This document shows positions 48,617-57,496 of a stretch of 64,000 nt of DNA, in pieces. The position numbers and the translations under genes are program-made. Location of the stretch: NCBI RefSeq assembly GCF_013694095.1, contig NZ_JACEFB010000002.1, forward strand, positions 1 through 64,000, in the 5' to 3' direction. How positions within the stretch are numbered: position 1 is the stretch's first letter; each line of letters opens with the position of its first letter. The notes beneath the pieces were generated by a model. The model was not told the DNA's origin. It did no database searches and worked only from the letters and a program-made list of their open reading frames with translations. The DNA comes from Thermogemmata fonticola. GTDB taxonomy: Bacteria; Planctomycetota; Planctomycetia; Gemmatales; Gemmataceae.

Positions 48617-50059
48617 TCAAGCGAGCACCTCCCGGACGACCTGGCCGTGGACATCGGTCAGGCGGAAGTCACGTCCCGCGTAACGGTAGGTGAGTTTTTC
48701 ATGATCGAAACCCAACAGGTGGAGGATGGTGGCGTGGAGATCATGGACATGGACCGGTTTTTCAACGGCTTTGAAGCCGAACTCGTCGGTAGCACCAATC
48801 GCTTGCCCGCCTTTGACTCCGCCGCCGGCCAGCCAAACGGTGAAGCCCCAATGATTGTGGTCCCGACCATTGACCTTGCCCGCATTGGCACCCGGTTGGG
48901 GCAGTTCCACCGTGGGAGTTCGGCCGAATTCCCCGCCCCAGATGATCAGGGTTGATTCGAACAAGCCGAGGCGTTTGAGATCGCTGATCAGAGCGGCGAT
49001 CGCTTTGTCCACCTGTTGAGCCAAGCGGCGGTGGTTGACTTCCAGGTCGTCGTGGTTGTCCCAGGGCTGGCCTTCCCCATGCCAGACTTGCACGAAGCGG
49101 ACGCCGCGCTCGATGAGTCGGCGGGCCAGCAGCAGACTGCGGGCCTGTTCGCTGGTTCCATAGGCTTCCAGCACGTGCTTGGGTTCCCGGCTGATGTCGA
49201 ACGCCTCCGCCGCTTCGGTCTGCATGCGGAAAGCCAACTCGAAGGCCTGAATGCGTGCCTCCAATTGCGGATCGTGGAGGCGCGAGGCCTGATGCTGCCG
49301 GTTGAGCTGTTGCAGCAATTCCAATTGCCGCCGCTGCTGATCGACCGGCAAGTGGGGATTGCGGATGGATTCAATCAACTTATCAATTTGCGTGTGGCGC
49401 GTGTTCAGGTAAGTGCCCTGATAGATGCCGGGGAGGAAGGCCGCTTGCCAGTTTTGGGACTCTTGGATGGGATAGCCGCCGGGGCACATCACGACAAACG
49501 CGGGGAGATTGAGGTTTTCCGTACCCAAGCCGTAGGTCACCCACGAGCCAAGGGAAGGGCGGGGAAGTCGCGCCTCGCCACAGTTCATGAGCATGAGGCT
49601 AGGTTCGTGGTTGGGGACATCGGCGTGCATGGAACGGATGACGCAAATATCGTCGATGTGCTGGGCGGTGTGGTGGAAAATTTCGCTGACTTCCAGGCCG
49701 GACTGCCCATACTTGCGAAACTTGAAAGGTGAAGGGAATGCCGCTCCGGTGCGCCGCTCGGTGCGCAGGTTGCCGGTCGGGAGGGGTTTGCCCGCGTATT
49801 TCTGGAGCATGGGTTTGGGGTCGAAGGTGTCCACGTGGCTCGGCCCGCCATTGGCAAAAATGTGAATGACATGCTTGGCCTTCGCGGGGAAGTGGGGCTT
49901 TTTCGGCGCCAAGGGATTGAGGGCAGCCTGAGCGGAGGGTGATAACAAGCCTGCTTGGTCCAATGCCGTGGCCAAGCCGATCAGTCCCATACCTACGCCG
50001 CAGCGGCTTAGCATTTCCCGGCGAGTCCAGAGCATCGGTTGGCGTGGAGTTGAGGCCAT
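48617..50059 (-). CDS. DUF1501 family secreted protein (sulfatase-like fold)
   Basis: A 480-residue protein with a twin-arginine signal (TRREMLSRCGVGMGLIGLA) and the DUF1501 domain: HVIHIFANGGPSHVDTFDPKP, WQAAFLPGIYQGTYLN, and LIIWGGEFGRTPTVE followed by GRDHNHWGFTVWLAGGG. The conserved Asp/His/Asn groups suggest an alkaline-phosphatase/sulfatase-like metal site. These genes nearly always follow a PSCyt1/DUF1549/DUF1553 gene in planctomycetes, as here. The ATG at 50059 has AAAGGAAGGA upstream. Its substrate is unknown, though polysaccharide processing is a common proposal. Confidence 0.9.
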   Translation of the reverse strand: MASTPRQPMLWTRREMLSRCGVGMGLIGLATALDQAGLLSPSAQAALNPLAPKKPHFPAKAKHVIHIFANGGPSHVDTFDPKPMLQKYAGKPLPTGNLRTERRTGAAFPSPFKFRKYGQSGLEVSEIFHHTAQHIDDICVIRSMHADVPNHEPSLMLMNCGEARLPRPSLGSWVTYGLGTENLNLPAFVVMCPGGYPIQESQNWQAAFLPGIYQGTYLNTRHTQIDKLIESIRNPHLPVDQQRRQLELLQQLNRQHQASRLHDPQLEARIQAFELAFRMQTEAAEAFDISREPKHVLEAYGTSEQARSLLLARRLIERGVRFVQVWHGEGQPWDNHDDLEVNHRRLAQQVDKAIAALISDLKRLGLFESTLIIWGGEFGRTPTVELPQPGANAGKVNGRDHNHWGFTVWLAGGGVKGGQAIGATDEFGFKAVEKPVHVHDLHATILHLLGFDHEKLTYRYAGRDFRLTDVHGQVVREVLA

Positions 50060-50248
50060 CGTTGTCATCCTTCCTTTCGGCAACACTCTCATGATTCACT
50101 GTATCAGCAAGACGGCATGATCACAATGTTCCCAGCGTGGTGGCAATTCTCCAGTCGCCATCTTCCGGTGCTCGAACCGCGATCTTGCCCGCGATCTCTG
50201 GTTCGCCTGCTGACAATTCCGGCCTTGGCTGCTCCTCACCGAGCAGAG

Positions 50249-53182
50249 TTAATCGACGAAGGCAAACTCATTGCTGATCAGCAGGGTTTGTGCCAGTTGA
50301 GCCAAGGGCGGGAAGTCGGGCGGGTTGGGCGCTTGCTGGAGATAGTCGAGGGCCAGGGTGGTTTCTTCCGCAGTGGGGTATCGAGCGAGAAGGAGGCGGT
50401 AGAGGGCCGCAATTTGATCGCGCGGTGTCGGAGCAAGGCGGACAGTGTAATGCTGGGCGGCCGCTTTGGCGTTGTGGAGCACCCACGGAGCATTGAGTAG
50501 GAACAAGGCCTGTTGGGGTACGGTCGTTTCATAGCGGAGCGGGGCATGCTGATCGGGACTGGCCACGTCGAAGGCCCGGAAAAGGGTGGCGAAGTCCGAG
50601 CGATCCATGAATGCGTAGATCGTCCGGCGGTTGCTGGTCGGTTGAGCGAGAATGTTGATGGGACGGCCATAGAGGGTACGGTCCAATCGGTCGGTGGCGG
50701 CCAGCATAGCGTCGCGAAGGGCCTCGAAATCCAGCCGGCGCCGATTCTGCCGAGCCAAGTAGAGATTATCCGGGTCGCGCTGGATCACTGTCGGGTCCGC
50801 TTGGGAGGACTGCTGGTAGGTCGCGGAAAGCATGATGCGGCGGATCAACCGCTTGATACTCCACTGATCACGCACAAATTGCACGGCCAAGTAATCCAGC
50901 AGTTCCGGATGGGTGGGAGGTTCGCTCCGCAGGCCGAAGTCACTGGGGGTGCGGACTAGCCCTTTGCCAAACAAATGCATCCAGACGCGATTGACCATGA
51001 CCCGGCTGGTCAGTGGATTGTTGGGATGGGCAATGGCCTGCGCCAATTCCAGACGTCCGCTTCCGTGGCGGAAGGGACCGGCGTTCGGCGCAATCAGGCG
51101 GGGAGCTTGCCTGGGGACGCGGGGGCCGCGGTTGTTGGGATTGCCCCGCAGGAAGATCACCGGTTCGGTTGGCGCAGGATTGTCCCGCAGCACATGAGCG
51201 CGGGGTGGAGCATGGGGATTGCTGGCGCGGAAGGCATCGATCTTCTGCCGCAGGCGGGCCAGAGCCTCACGGTCCGCACGATTCTGAATCTTGTCGAAAT
51301 CGGCGAGGGGGATGTCCACAGGGCCGCCGGCTTCTTTCCAGCGGCGTAGAGTCTGCTGTTCCGCCGTCGGTTGGGTGGCAGTAGCGGCCTCGGTCCACAG
51401 GCGGGCCAGGGCCGTCCAAACTTCTGCGGGCCGTTGGGGGGAGGCCTTTTCCAAAGCAGTGCGCAGGACAGGTGGCACCGGAGCAACGGTGTCTGCCGGC
51501 CCTTTAGCGGGTTCGGTTCGCAATCGCTTGGCGAGTTGCTCGGCAAAATCCTTCTCCGGCAGGCTGGCGAGCTGTCCTGCGGCTTGGAACGTGGCGGCGA
51601 GCAAGGAGTCCTGCCGCTTCTGTTCTGCCAACAGGAATTGACGCCAGCGTTCCAAAACGAAGGCGGACAAGTCGCGATCCCGTGCCAGATTGCGGAGTTG
51701 TTCGCCATTGAGGCGTCGGCTTTCCCAAACCGCCTGCAAGTACCGGGCCAGCACATCGGGTTGTTGCAGCTTTTGCAATTGCTGTTGATGCCGGCGGCTG
51801 ACCTCCGCCTGGTAATCCTTCTCGCGTTTCGCCAATTCGTTCTCAAAAGCGATCACCTCGGGAGTGCGGCGAACTTCTTCAATCAGCGGCAGGTCCTTCG
51901 GCTCATGGGTGCTGGCAAAGACGCCATAGAGACCGTAATAATCCGCCATGGTGATTGGGTCGTATTTGTGGTCATGGCAGCGGGCGCAGTTGACCGTCAG
52001 CCCCATAGTGGTCCGGCAGAGAACATCGATGCGATCGTCGATGATGTCGTGGATGTTGTTGAGGAAGCGCCGTCCCAGGGTGAGGAAACCCAAAGCGGCC
52101 AAGGGACGTTTATCCTGACCCAGATCGAGTTGATCGGCTGCAATCTGCTCGATGAGGAAACGATCGTACGGCTTATCTTCGTTGAAGGAGCGAATGACGT
52201 AGTCACGGTAAGTGTAAGCGAAGGGGTAGTTACGGTCTTCGGTGAAGACGTATCCTTTGGTGTCGGCGTAGCGGGCCAGGTCTAGCCAGTAGCGTGCCCA
52301 GCGTTCGCCGAAATGGGGGGAGGCTAGCAAACGATCGATCAGTTTTTCCCAGGCTTGGGGGTCGGGGTCTCGCTCGAAGGCTTCGATTTCCTCCGCGGTG
52401 GGGGGCAGGCCGATCAGGTCAAAGTACGCGCGGCGGATCAGGGTGCGCCGGTCCGCCGGAGGAGCTAGGGACCAACCTAACGGTTGCAAGCGCGCCGCCA
52501 CGAAGCGGTCGATGTCCGTCCGCAGCCGCCCTTGGGGATCGGGCGGATTGGGCACGGGCGGTTCCTGAACCGGGCGAAAAGCCCAATGTTGACGTGGGTC
52601 TCCCGTGGTGGACTCAGTTCTGTCCGGCGGCAACGCGGCCCCGTCTTGAACCCATTGGGTCAAAGCGGCAACTGCTGTTGGGGGTAAAGCCTGCTTCGGA
52701 GGCATCGGCGAGTCGGTCTCGCGCCGGACCGCACGGAGCAGCAGACTTTTTTCGGGCTGCCCCGGAATAATCACGGGACCGCTATCGCCCCCTGCACGAA
52801 GCCCCGCGGTAGTGTCCAAGCGCAAGCCAGCATTTTGCTTCTTGGGACCGTGGCAACTGTAGCAGTGTTCCGCCAACACGGGGCGGACATGTTTCTCGAA
52901 AAACTCGATCTGGGCGGCTTGCCGGGTGCGGTCGCGATCGGCCGCATTGTTCTCAGGACGAGGGGTGCCGGGAGCAGGGGTGGTCGGCCTCTTCCCCGCC
53001 GGCGATTGGAAGGATGATTGTGGGAGTGCCTTCTCTGCTGGCTGCTGTCCAGGTAACGTCGGGGCAGACTGGTCTCCGGCGTATCCGACGACCGCGGCCA
53101 CCAGGAACACTGGAACAAGCGCGGTAGCGGTGCCGATCCCCATTCCAGCGCTCAAGGACTGCGGAAAACGCAAGGCAGGCAT
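50249..53182 (-). CDS. PSCyt1/DUF1549/DUF1553 planctomycete cytochrome protein
   Basis: A 977-residue exported protein. After a signal peptide and a Pro-rich linker, a single cytochrome-like motif CYSCHGPKKQNAGLRLD starts the PSCyt1 domain. DUF1549 follows at about 205-410 (WARYWLDLARYADTKGYVFTE, FSNEDKPY-like motif FNEDKPYDRFLIEQIAADQL and NCARCHDHKYDPI). A helical middle precedes DUF1553 at about 690-935 (LTSRVMVNRVWMHLFGKGLV, RRRLDFEALRDAML and NAPWVLHNA). The second CARCH motif may bind another haem. It precedes DUF1501 by 189 bases. The ATG at 53182 is chosen for GAGAGG upstream over the ATG at 53203. Confidence 0.88.
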   Translation of the reverse strand: MPALRFPQSLSAGMGIGTATALVPVFLVAAVVGYAGDQSAPTLPGQQPAEKALPQSSFQSPAGKRPTTPAPGTPRPENNAADRDRTRQAAQIEFFEKHVRPVLAEHCYSCHGPKKQNAGLRLDTTAGLRAGGDSGPVIIPGQPEKSLLLRAVRRETDSPMPPKQALPPTAVAALTQWVQDGAALPPDRTESTTGDPRQHWAFRPVQEPPVPNPPDPQGRLRTDIDRFVAARLQPLGWSLAPPADRRTLIRRAYFDLIGLPPTAEEIEAFERDPDPQAWEKLIDRLLASPHFGERWARYWLDLARYADTKGYVFTEDRNYPFAYTYRDYVIRSFNEDKPYDRFLIEQIAADQLDLGQDKRPLAALGFLTLGRRFLNNIHDIIDDRIDVLCRTTMGLTVNCARCHDHKYDPITMADYYGLYGVFASTHEPKDLPLIEEVRRTPEVIAFENELAKREKDYQAEVSRRHQQQLQKLQQPDVLARYLQAVWESRRLNGEQLRNLARDRDLSAFVLERWRQFLLAEQKRQDSLLAATFQAAGQLASLPEKDFAEQLAKRLRTEPAKGPADTVAPVPPVLRTALEKASPQRPAEVWTALARLWTEAATATQPTAEQQTLRRWKEAGGPVDIPLADFDKIQNRADREALARLRQKIDAFRASNPHAPPRAHVLRDNPAPTEPVIFLRGNPNNRGPRVPRQAPRLIAPNAGPFRHGSGRLELAQAIAHPNNPLTSRVMVNRVWMHLFGKGLVRTPSDFGLRSEPPTHPELLDYLAVQFVRDQWSIKRLIRRIMLSATYQQSSQADPTVIQRDPDNLYLARQNRRRLDFEALRDAMLAATDRLDRTLYGRPINILAQPTSNRRTIYAFMDRSDFATLFRAFDVASPDQHAPLRYETTVPQQALFLLNAPWVLHNAKAAAQHYTVRLAPTPRDQIAALYRLLLARYPTAEETTLALDYLQQAPNPPDFPPLAQLAQTLLISNEFAFVD

Positions 53183-53778
53183 AACACCTCTCGGTCGCGT
53201 CATCAGGTTGTGGGAATTTCAGTTGTTCCAAAGGTGGAAACGATCTCCGGCGGGAGGAAAACTTATCGGGAGGTCTTTCCCGGATGGCAACTGCGGCAAC
53301 CACAGAGGACACAATTATGGCTACCGCTAAAGCGGCATGACTCTTTCGGAATGTCGTCCCTATTTTACTCGACTCGGGAGAGAAAGGCCAAGGAAAAGTC
53401 GGGAATTGCAAGGGTCGAATGGAAGGAAGATTGGGATGTATGGTTTGACAGTGGGATGTCATGGAAATCCTGGGAAGAAATGCCGGGTGGCGAGAGAGGT
53501 TAGAGGCATGAGTTGGCAATAAGAGTCAGGGGGGTGGCGGCGGGATCGTACTCAAAAACAACAGGCGAGCAACATCGGTCGAAACGAGGGGTAAAACTGT
53601 CCATCCCCAAAGGAAGTTTTGGTGGTTCCGAGTAGTAAGTGGGGAGGGCGATAGCGGCAGCGGCACCGGGGCTTTGTGAAAAATTTCACAACGGTGGGTT
53701 GCCGCCGGCTGCGGAGGTTCCGACAATACGCATCGTTCCACACGACGACAGAGATGCCGTGGGCATCAGGCGGCAGTA
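53183..53778. other. Divergent intergenic region before the ATP synthase operon
   Basis: About 600 bases between the PSCyt1 gene and the first atp gene. It contains the Rex-like operator (separate entry) and a weak TTGCCG-N17-GACAAT pair at 53699-53727 that could be the atp promoter. The short frames at 53210-53522 lack ribosome sites and resemble no family. Confidence 0.6.
53674..53691 (+). promoter_or_regulatory. Rex-type operator upstream of the ATP synthase operon
   Basis: TTGTGAAAAATTTCACAA is an exact match to TTGTGAA-N4-TTCACAA, the Rex consensus, 87 bases upstream of the first atp gene. It shares both seven-base arms with the site upstream of actA, differing only inside the central four bases, which argues for one regulator at both operons. 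Confidence 0.75.
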
Positions 53779-54039
53779 ATGCCGGAGGAGCGTCGAGGCC
53801 GTTCAGCGCCATGGGGGCTGCTGGTGGCTGGCTCGGAGATGGTGTCGTTTACCCTCGCCGGGCTAGTGGTGGACTATTTATTCGGAACTTTGCCGGTGTT
53901 TACGGTGGGGCTGACACTGCTCGGAGTGCCGGCAGCGTTTTTTCTGCTGGTGCGGTTGAGTCGGGCTACACCGGGGCCGGATGCAGCGGGGCCGGAATCG
54001 CAAGGCGGCCGGGAGTCGCAGCGGGAGCCGAAGGCGTGA
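53779..54039 (+). CDS. AtpZ/AtpI-type small membrane protein of ATP synthase operon
   Basis: An 86-residue protein with two membrane helices (about 12-32 and 38-62) separated by the short loop DYLFGTLPVF, as in AtpZ/AtpQ-type proteins that precede atp operons. Related proteins are linked to Mg2+ or Ca2+ handling or assembly of the c-ring. The C-terminal tail is hydrophilic and Glu/Gly-rich. Its stop overlaps the next start as GTGA. Confidence 0.75.
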   Translation: MPEERRGRSAPWGLLVAGSEMVSFTLAGLVVDYLFGTLPVFTVGLTLLGVPAAFFLLVRLSRATPGPDAAGPESQGGRESQREPKA

Positions 54040-54530
54040 AAACCTTGCTCGTGCAGGTGGTCGGCTGGCCGCTGCTCGTCATCGGCCTACTGGCGAGCGG
54101 CGCCGCAGTTGGTGTTGACCCGCGTCATGCCTGGGCAGCAATTGTCTCGTTGGCTCTGATACTGCCGCCGGGTGTGGCGGCGGTGTGGCTGGTGCGACAA
54201 TGGCGAGGCTCCCCGTTTGGGCGTGTGGCCGCGGTTGTGCTAGGCAGTGCCCTGCGGTTGCTCACTGGGTTTGGCGGCGGCCTGGTGGTTTTCCTCCTTC
54301 TCCGCCGACCGCTGGATTGGGACCCCCTCACCTTCTGGGGATGGCTTTTGGGGACATACCTGGTGGCGTTGACCGTCGAAACCGTGGTGCTCGCTCGAGA
54401 TGTTGCCCAAGGCGCTGGAACAGCCCCGCCTTTTGGCCCTGATGCAGAGCAGGCGGTCCATAGGGTTGTTTGTGGGGTAGCAGGAACGGGACGCGAAATC
54501 GCGGCCAATGTCCCCCCAACGTCCCCGTGA
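54036..54530 (+). CDS. atpI: AtpI-like membrane protein of ATP synthase operon
   Basis: A 164-residue protein with four likely helices, in the normal position of atpI between the small protein and atpB. The GTG start overlaps the preceding stop (GTGA), and the longer open frame upstream simply runs through the preceding gene in another frame. Sequence similarity to AtpI is weak by eye, so the symbol rests mainly on size, helices and place. AtpI assists c-ring assembly elsewhere. Confidence 0.6.
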   Translation: MKTLLVQVVGWPLLVIGLLASGAAVGVDPRHAWAAIVSLALILPPGVAAVWLVRQWRGSPFGRVAAVVLGSALRLLTGFGGGLVVFLLLRRPLDWDPLTFWGWLLGTYLVALTVETVVLARDVAQGAGTAPPFGPDAEQAVHRVVCGVAGTGREIAANVPPTSP

Positions 54531-54545
54531 CATTGAGGCCCAACG

Positions 54546-55409
54546 ATGGCCGATGCTAATCGAAAATTCAACCCCTTTGAACATGTCGCGGATAGCGACA
54601 CCTTCCACATTTTCGAGACAGCCGGGATTGAAATTCACGGAGTGGCGTATGCTGGCATCCCGCTGAAATTCATCATCCTGATGACGGTCTGTGCCATCGT
54701 GGTGGCAGGGATGCTGATTTGGCTTGGCCGTAAGATGCGGACAGGAGAGCCGCCGACGGGCAAGTTGTGGAACCTTGTGGAAAGCCTGGTGTTTTTCGTG
54801 CGCGACAAGATTGCCCGGCCAGCTTTGGGAGAAAAGGAAGCGGATGACTACCTCCCCTATCTGACGACCCTCTTCCTGTTCATCTTCGCCATGAATCTCA
54901 TCGGCATGGTGCCGTTTTTGGCTTCGCCGACCGCCTCGATCATGGTTACCGGTGCCTTGGCGTCAGTGAGCTTTGTCGTGATTCATGCCTCCGGCATCCG
55001 CGCCCATGGGGGACTGCTACCCTACCTGAAAACTTTCATTCCGCACATCCATCTGGAAGGCGGTCTAGCCCTCCAACTGTTTGCCGCAGTGCTGATTGTG
55101 GGGATGGCTGTCTTAGAGTACCTGACGGCGTTCATTCGCGTCTCAGTGCTGGCGATCCGGTTGTTAGCCAACATGCTGGCTGGGCATACGGTCTTGTATG
55201 TGATCCTCTTTTTCATCGCCCTAGTCGATCACCCGCAATACAAGATTCCGATTGCGCAGGAATGGATGTTCTGGGTGGTGGCCCCATTCAGTGTCGCCCT
55301 GGTGACAGCGTTGAGTTTGCTGGAGTTATTCATCGCGGGCCTCCAGGCATTCATCTTTACGTTTTTGACAGCGGTGTTTATCGGCTTAGCGAAACATCCG
55401 CCCCACTGA
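54546..55409 (+). CDS. atpB: ATP synthase F0 subunit a
   Basis: A 287-residue polytopic stator subunit forming the two half-channels for protons. The essential Arg is Arg205 in VLAIRLLANMLAGH, and the last helices with LSLLELFIAGLQAFIFTFLT are typical. It starts 15 bases after the previous gene. Confidence 0.95.
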   Translation: MADANRKFNPFEHVADSDTFHIFETAGIEIHGVAYAGIPLKFIILMTVCAIVVAGMLIWLGRKMRTGEPPTGKLWNLVESLVFFVRDKIARPALGEKEADDYLPYLTTLFLFIFAMNLIGMVPFLASPTASIMVTGALASVSFVVIHASGIRAHGGLLPYLKTFIPHIHLEGGLALQLFAAVLIVGMAVLEYLTAFIRVSVLAIRLLANMLAGHTVLYVILFFIALVDHPQYKIPIAQEWMFWVVAPFSVALVTALSLLELFIAGLQAFIFTFLTAVFIGLAKHPPH

Positions 55410-55504
55410 TTGAGGAGAGCAACAACCCGGCGGCGACGGGTAGCCGACCGGACGCATGATTGCCACAATAGGACAATCCAACATCCTTTGGGAGGTAATG
55501 GACC

Positions 55505-55807
55505 ATGCGAGTTGTCACGGTACTGGTGCTGGCCCTGCTGGGAGTCTTGAGCACGGCAGCGCCGCTGTTCGCCCAAGGCACGACGACGAATTATCCCGGC
55601 TTAGGGGCTGGCATCGGGATGGGGCTGGCTATTGTCGGGATCGGCATCGGGATCGGTCTCGTGGGTTACGCGGCCCTCAGCGGCATTGCCCGCCAGCCGG
55701 AACAGGCGGGGGCCATTCAGGGAGCTATGTTCATCCTGGCCGGTCTTGTCGAAGGAGCAGGAATTATCGCATTGGTGCTGTGCCTGTTGCTGCCGCTCAT
55801 CGTGTGA
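55505..55807 (+). CDS. atpE: ATP synthase F0 subunit c
   Basis: A 100-residue rotor-ring subunit. An extra N-terminal hydrophobic segment ending LFAQG looks like a cleavable signal peptide, then the two-helix hairpin has a Gly-rich first helix, the loop ARQPE (62-66) and the ion-carrying Glu83 in LAGLVEGAGIIAL. The absence of the polar Na+-ligand set around this Glu (EGAG rather than EST/ET) points to proton coupling. A GGGAGG ribosome site precedes the ATG. Confidence 0.95.
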   Translation: MRVVTVLVLALLGVLSTAAPLFAQGTTTNYPGLGAGIGMGLAIVGIGIGIGLVGYAALSGIARQPEQAGAIQGAMFILAGLVEGAGIIALVLCLLLPLIV

Positions 55808-55968
55808 TGCGAGGCACCAGCGCTGGGTGTGAGACACCAGTTGGGGCTGGAAGGAAAAATTCCCTTATCGAAACCCCGGCGGCTGTCGGGCAGATGAGGT
55901 GCGAACCCCAACAACCCAATACGGCCGATCACACAGGCACGGGCTTACTCACTCACGGGAATGTTCCT

Positions 55969-56664
55969 ATGCGATCGCTCATGATTGCGCTTTTAGCCGG
56001 GATCATTGGACTGAGTGATATTCATCGGGTTTTTGCCGATGAAGCACCCGGTCGGCCGAGTCCCCCGGCTCATGCGGCGCCCACCGAGGTTACGGCTCAG
56101 CAGGGGAGTCACACGGCAACGGCGGGGCATCAAGGACATCACCAAGAAGACAAGCTCGGCTTTCTCGGACTGAAGCGTTACGATCTGGGTATCTACACGC
56201 TGGTGGTCTTCGGTTTATTGGTGCTGATCGTCAGCAAATATGCCTGGCCGCACATTCGCGAAGGTCTGGAGAAGCGCGAGGCGAACATTCGGGCTGCCTT
56301 GATGGAGGCGCAAAAGGAGCGTGACGAAGCCAGGACGCTGTTGGCTCAAGCCCGGAAACAGTTGGATGACGCAGCGATGCAGGTCCGGGCGATGCTGGAG
56401 GAAGCCCGCCGGGATGCGGAGGCCCTACGAGCCGCCGAACGGGAAGCCGGAGCGCGGGAGGCCGCCGCGGAACGAGAGCGAGCCAGGCGGGAAATTGCGG
56501 CTGCGCGAGACGCAGCCCTGGCGGAAATCTACGACCGGGCCGTAGAACTGGCCGCTCTGCTCTCCTCCAAAACCCTGGCTCGCAGCATCACACCGGAGGA
56601 CCACCGCCGCTTGTTGGACGAAGCCGTCGCCGAATTGCAGCAAACCAATCCGACAGCGGCCTGA
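55969..56664 (+). CDS. atpF: ATP synthase F0 subunit b
   Basis: A 231-residue subunit longer than the usual 160. A signal-like N-terminus and a His/Ala-rich linker precede the membrane helix (about 73-93, LGIYTLVVFGLLVLIVSKYAW). The long Glu/Arg/Ala coiled coil forms the peripheral stalk. The ATG at 55969 is the first plausible start. The gap to atpE (161 bases) has no strong ribosome site. Confidence 0.9.
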   Translation: MRSLMIALLAGIIGLSDIHRVFADEAPGRPSPPAHAAPTEVTAQQGSHTATAGHQGHHQEDKLGFLGLKRYDLGIYTLVVFGLLVLIVSKYAWPHIREGLEKREANIRAALMEAQKERDEARTLLAQARKQLDDAAMQVRAMLEEARRDAEALRAAEREAGAREAAAERERARREIAAARDAALAEIYDRAVELAALLSSKTLARSITPEDHRRLLDEAVAELQQTNPTAA

Positions 56665-56800
56665 AAATGCCAGTGTGTCCCACGAGGACTTGGGTGCTCC
56701 GATGTGCCTCGGCGATGTCGGAACGGGAATGCTCCGCGATGGACCCGCGAGGGGTACGACAGATCAGGAGTCCGTTTAAGAGCGAGGGGAGCTGAACATC

Positions 56801-57496
56801 GTGACGCCAGCCGACGGGGTGCAAGTGCTGTTCCCTCCGGACGTGCCTGCCGAACAGCAGGAGCGCTTGCAACGTTATTATCTGAGCAGTCTGCGCGGTG
56901 TAGAGGGTGGGCCGTGGGGCCGGCTGCCACGGATCTACGCAGAGGCTTTGCTGGCCGCAGCGGATGCCCAGCAAGTCGCCGCCGCGGTGGCTGACGATCT
57001 GGATACCCTCGTCCAGGACGTATTTGCCCAGGTCGAGGGGTTGGAGGCGTTCTGGGCCAGTCCCGCGGTGAGCCGCCGCCGCAAGGAGGAATTGATCCTG
57101 CAATTGTTTGAAGGGAAAGCGGAACCGCTCTTTGTGGATTTCCTGCGCCTGCTCAATCGCAAGGACCGCCTTAGCCTTCTTCGGCCTGCGGCGCTAGCCT
57201 ACCGGACCCTGCTGGAGGATCGGGCCGGCCGCCGACGCGTGATTGTGGACAGTGCGGCTCCCTTGGATCAAACCAGTGCCCAAGCCCTCGCCGGGGCCAT
57301 ACAGCGCTGGACGGGGGGAACGCCGGTCCTCATCGTGCGTATTCGCCCGGAGCTGATCGGCGGCGTCATTGTCCGTGTCGGCGACCGGGTCTTCGATACC
57401 TCCCTCCGAACACGACTCCAAACCCTACGCCATCAACTACTCACGCGAGGAAGCCATGAGATTCAAAACCGACGAGATCGCTTCTGTTCTGCGTGA
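56801..57496 (+). CDS. atpH: ATP synthase F1 subunit delta
   Basis: A 231-residue stalk subunit connecting F1 to subunit b. The [18 protein letters not shown] start and the [14 protein letters not shown] and [24 protein letters not shown] segments are typical, the last written here as the core [18 protein letters not shown]. About 40 residues are added at the N-terminus. The GTG start has GAGGGGAG upstream. The 3' end overlaps atpA by 41 bases. Confidence 0.9.
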   Translation: MTPADGVQVLFPPDVPAEQQERLQRYYLSSLRGVEGGPWGRLPRIYAEALLAAADAQQVAAAVADDLDTLVQDVFAQVEGLEAFWASPAVSRRRKEELILQLFEGKAEPLFVDFLRLLNRKDRLSLLRPAALAYRTLLEDRAGRRRVIVDSAAPLDQTSAQALAGAIQRWTGGTPVLIVRIRPELIGGVIVRVGDRVFDTSLRTRLQTLRHQLLTRGSHEIQNRRDRFCSA

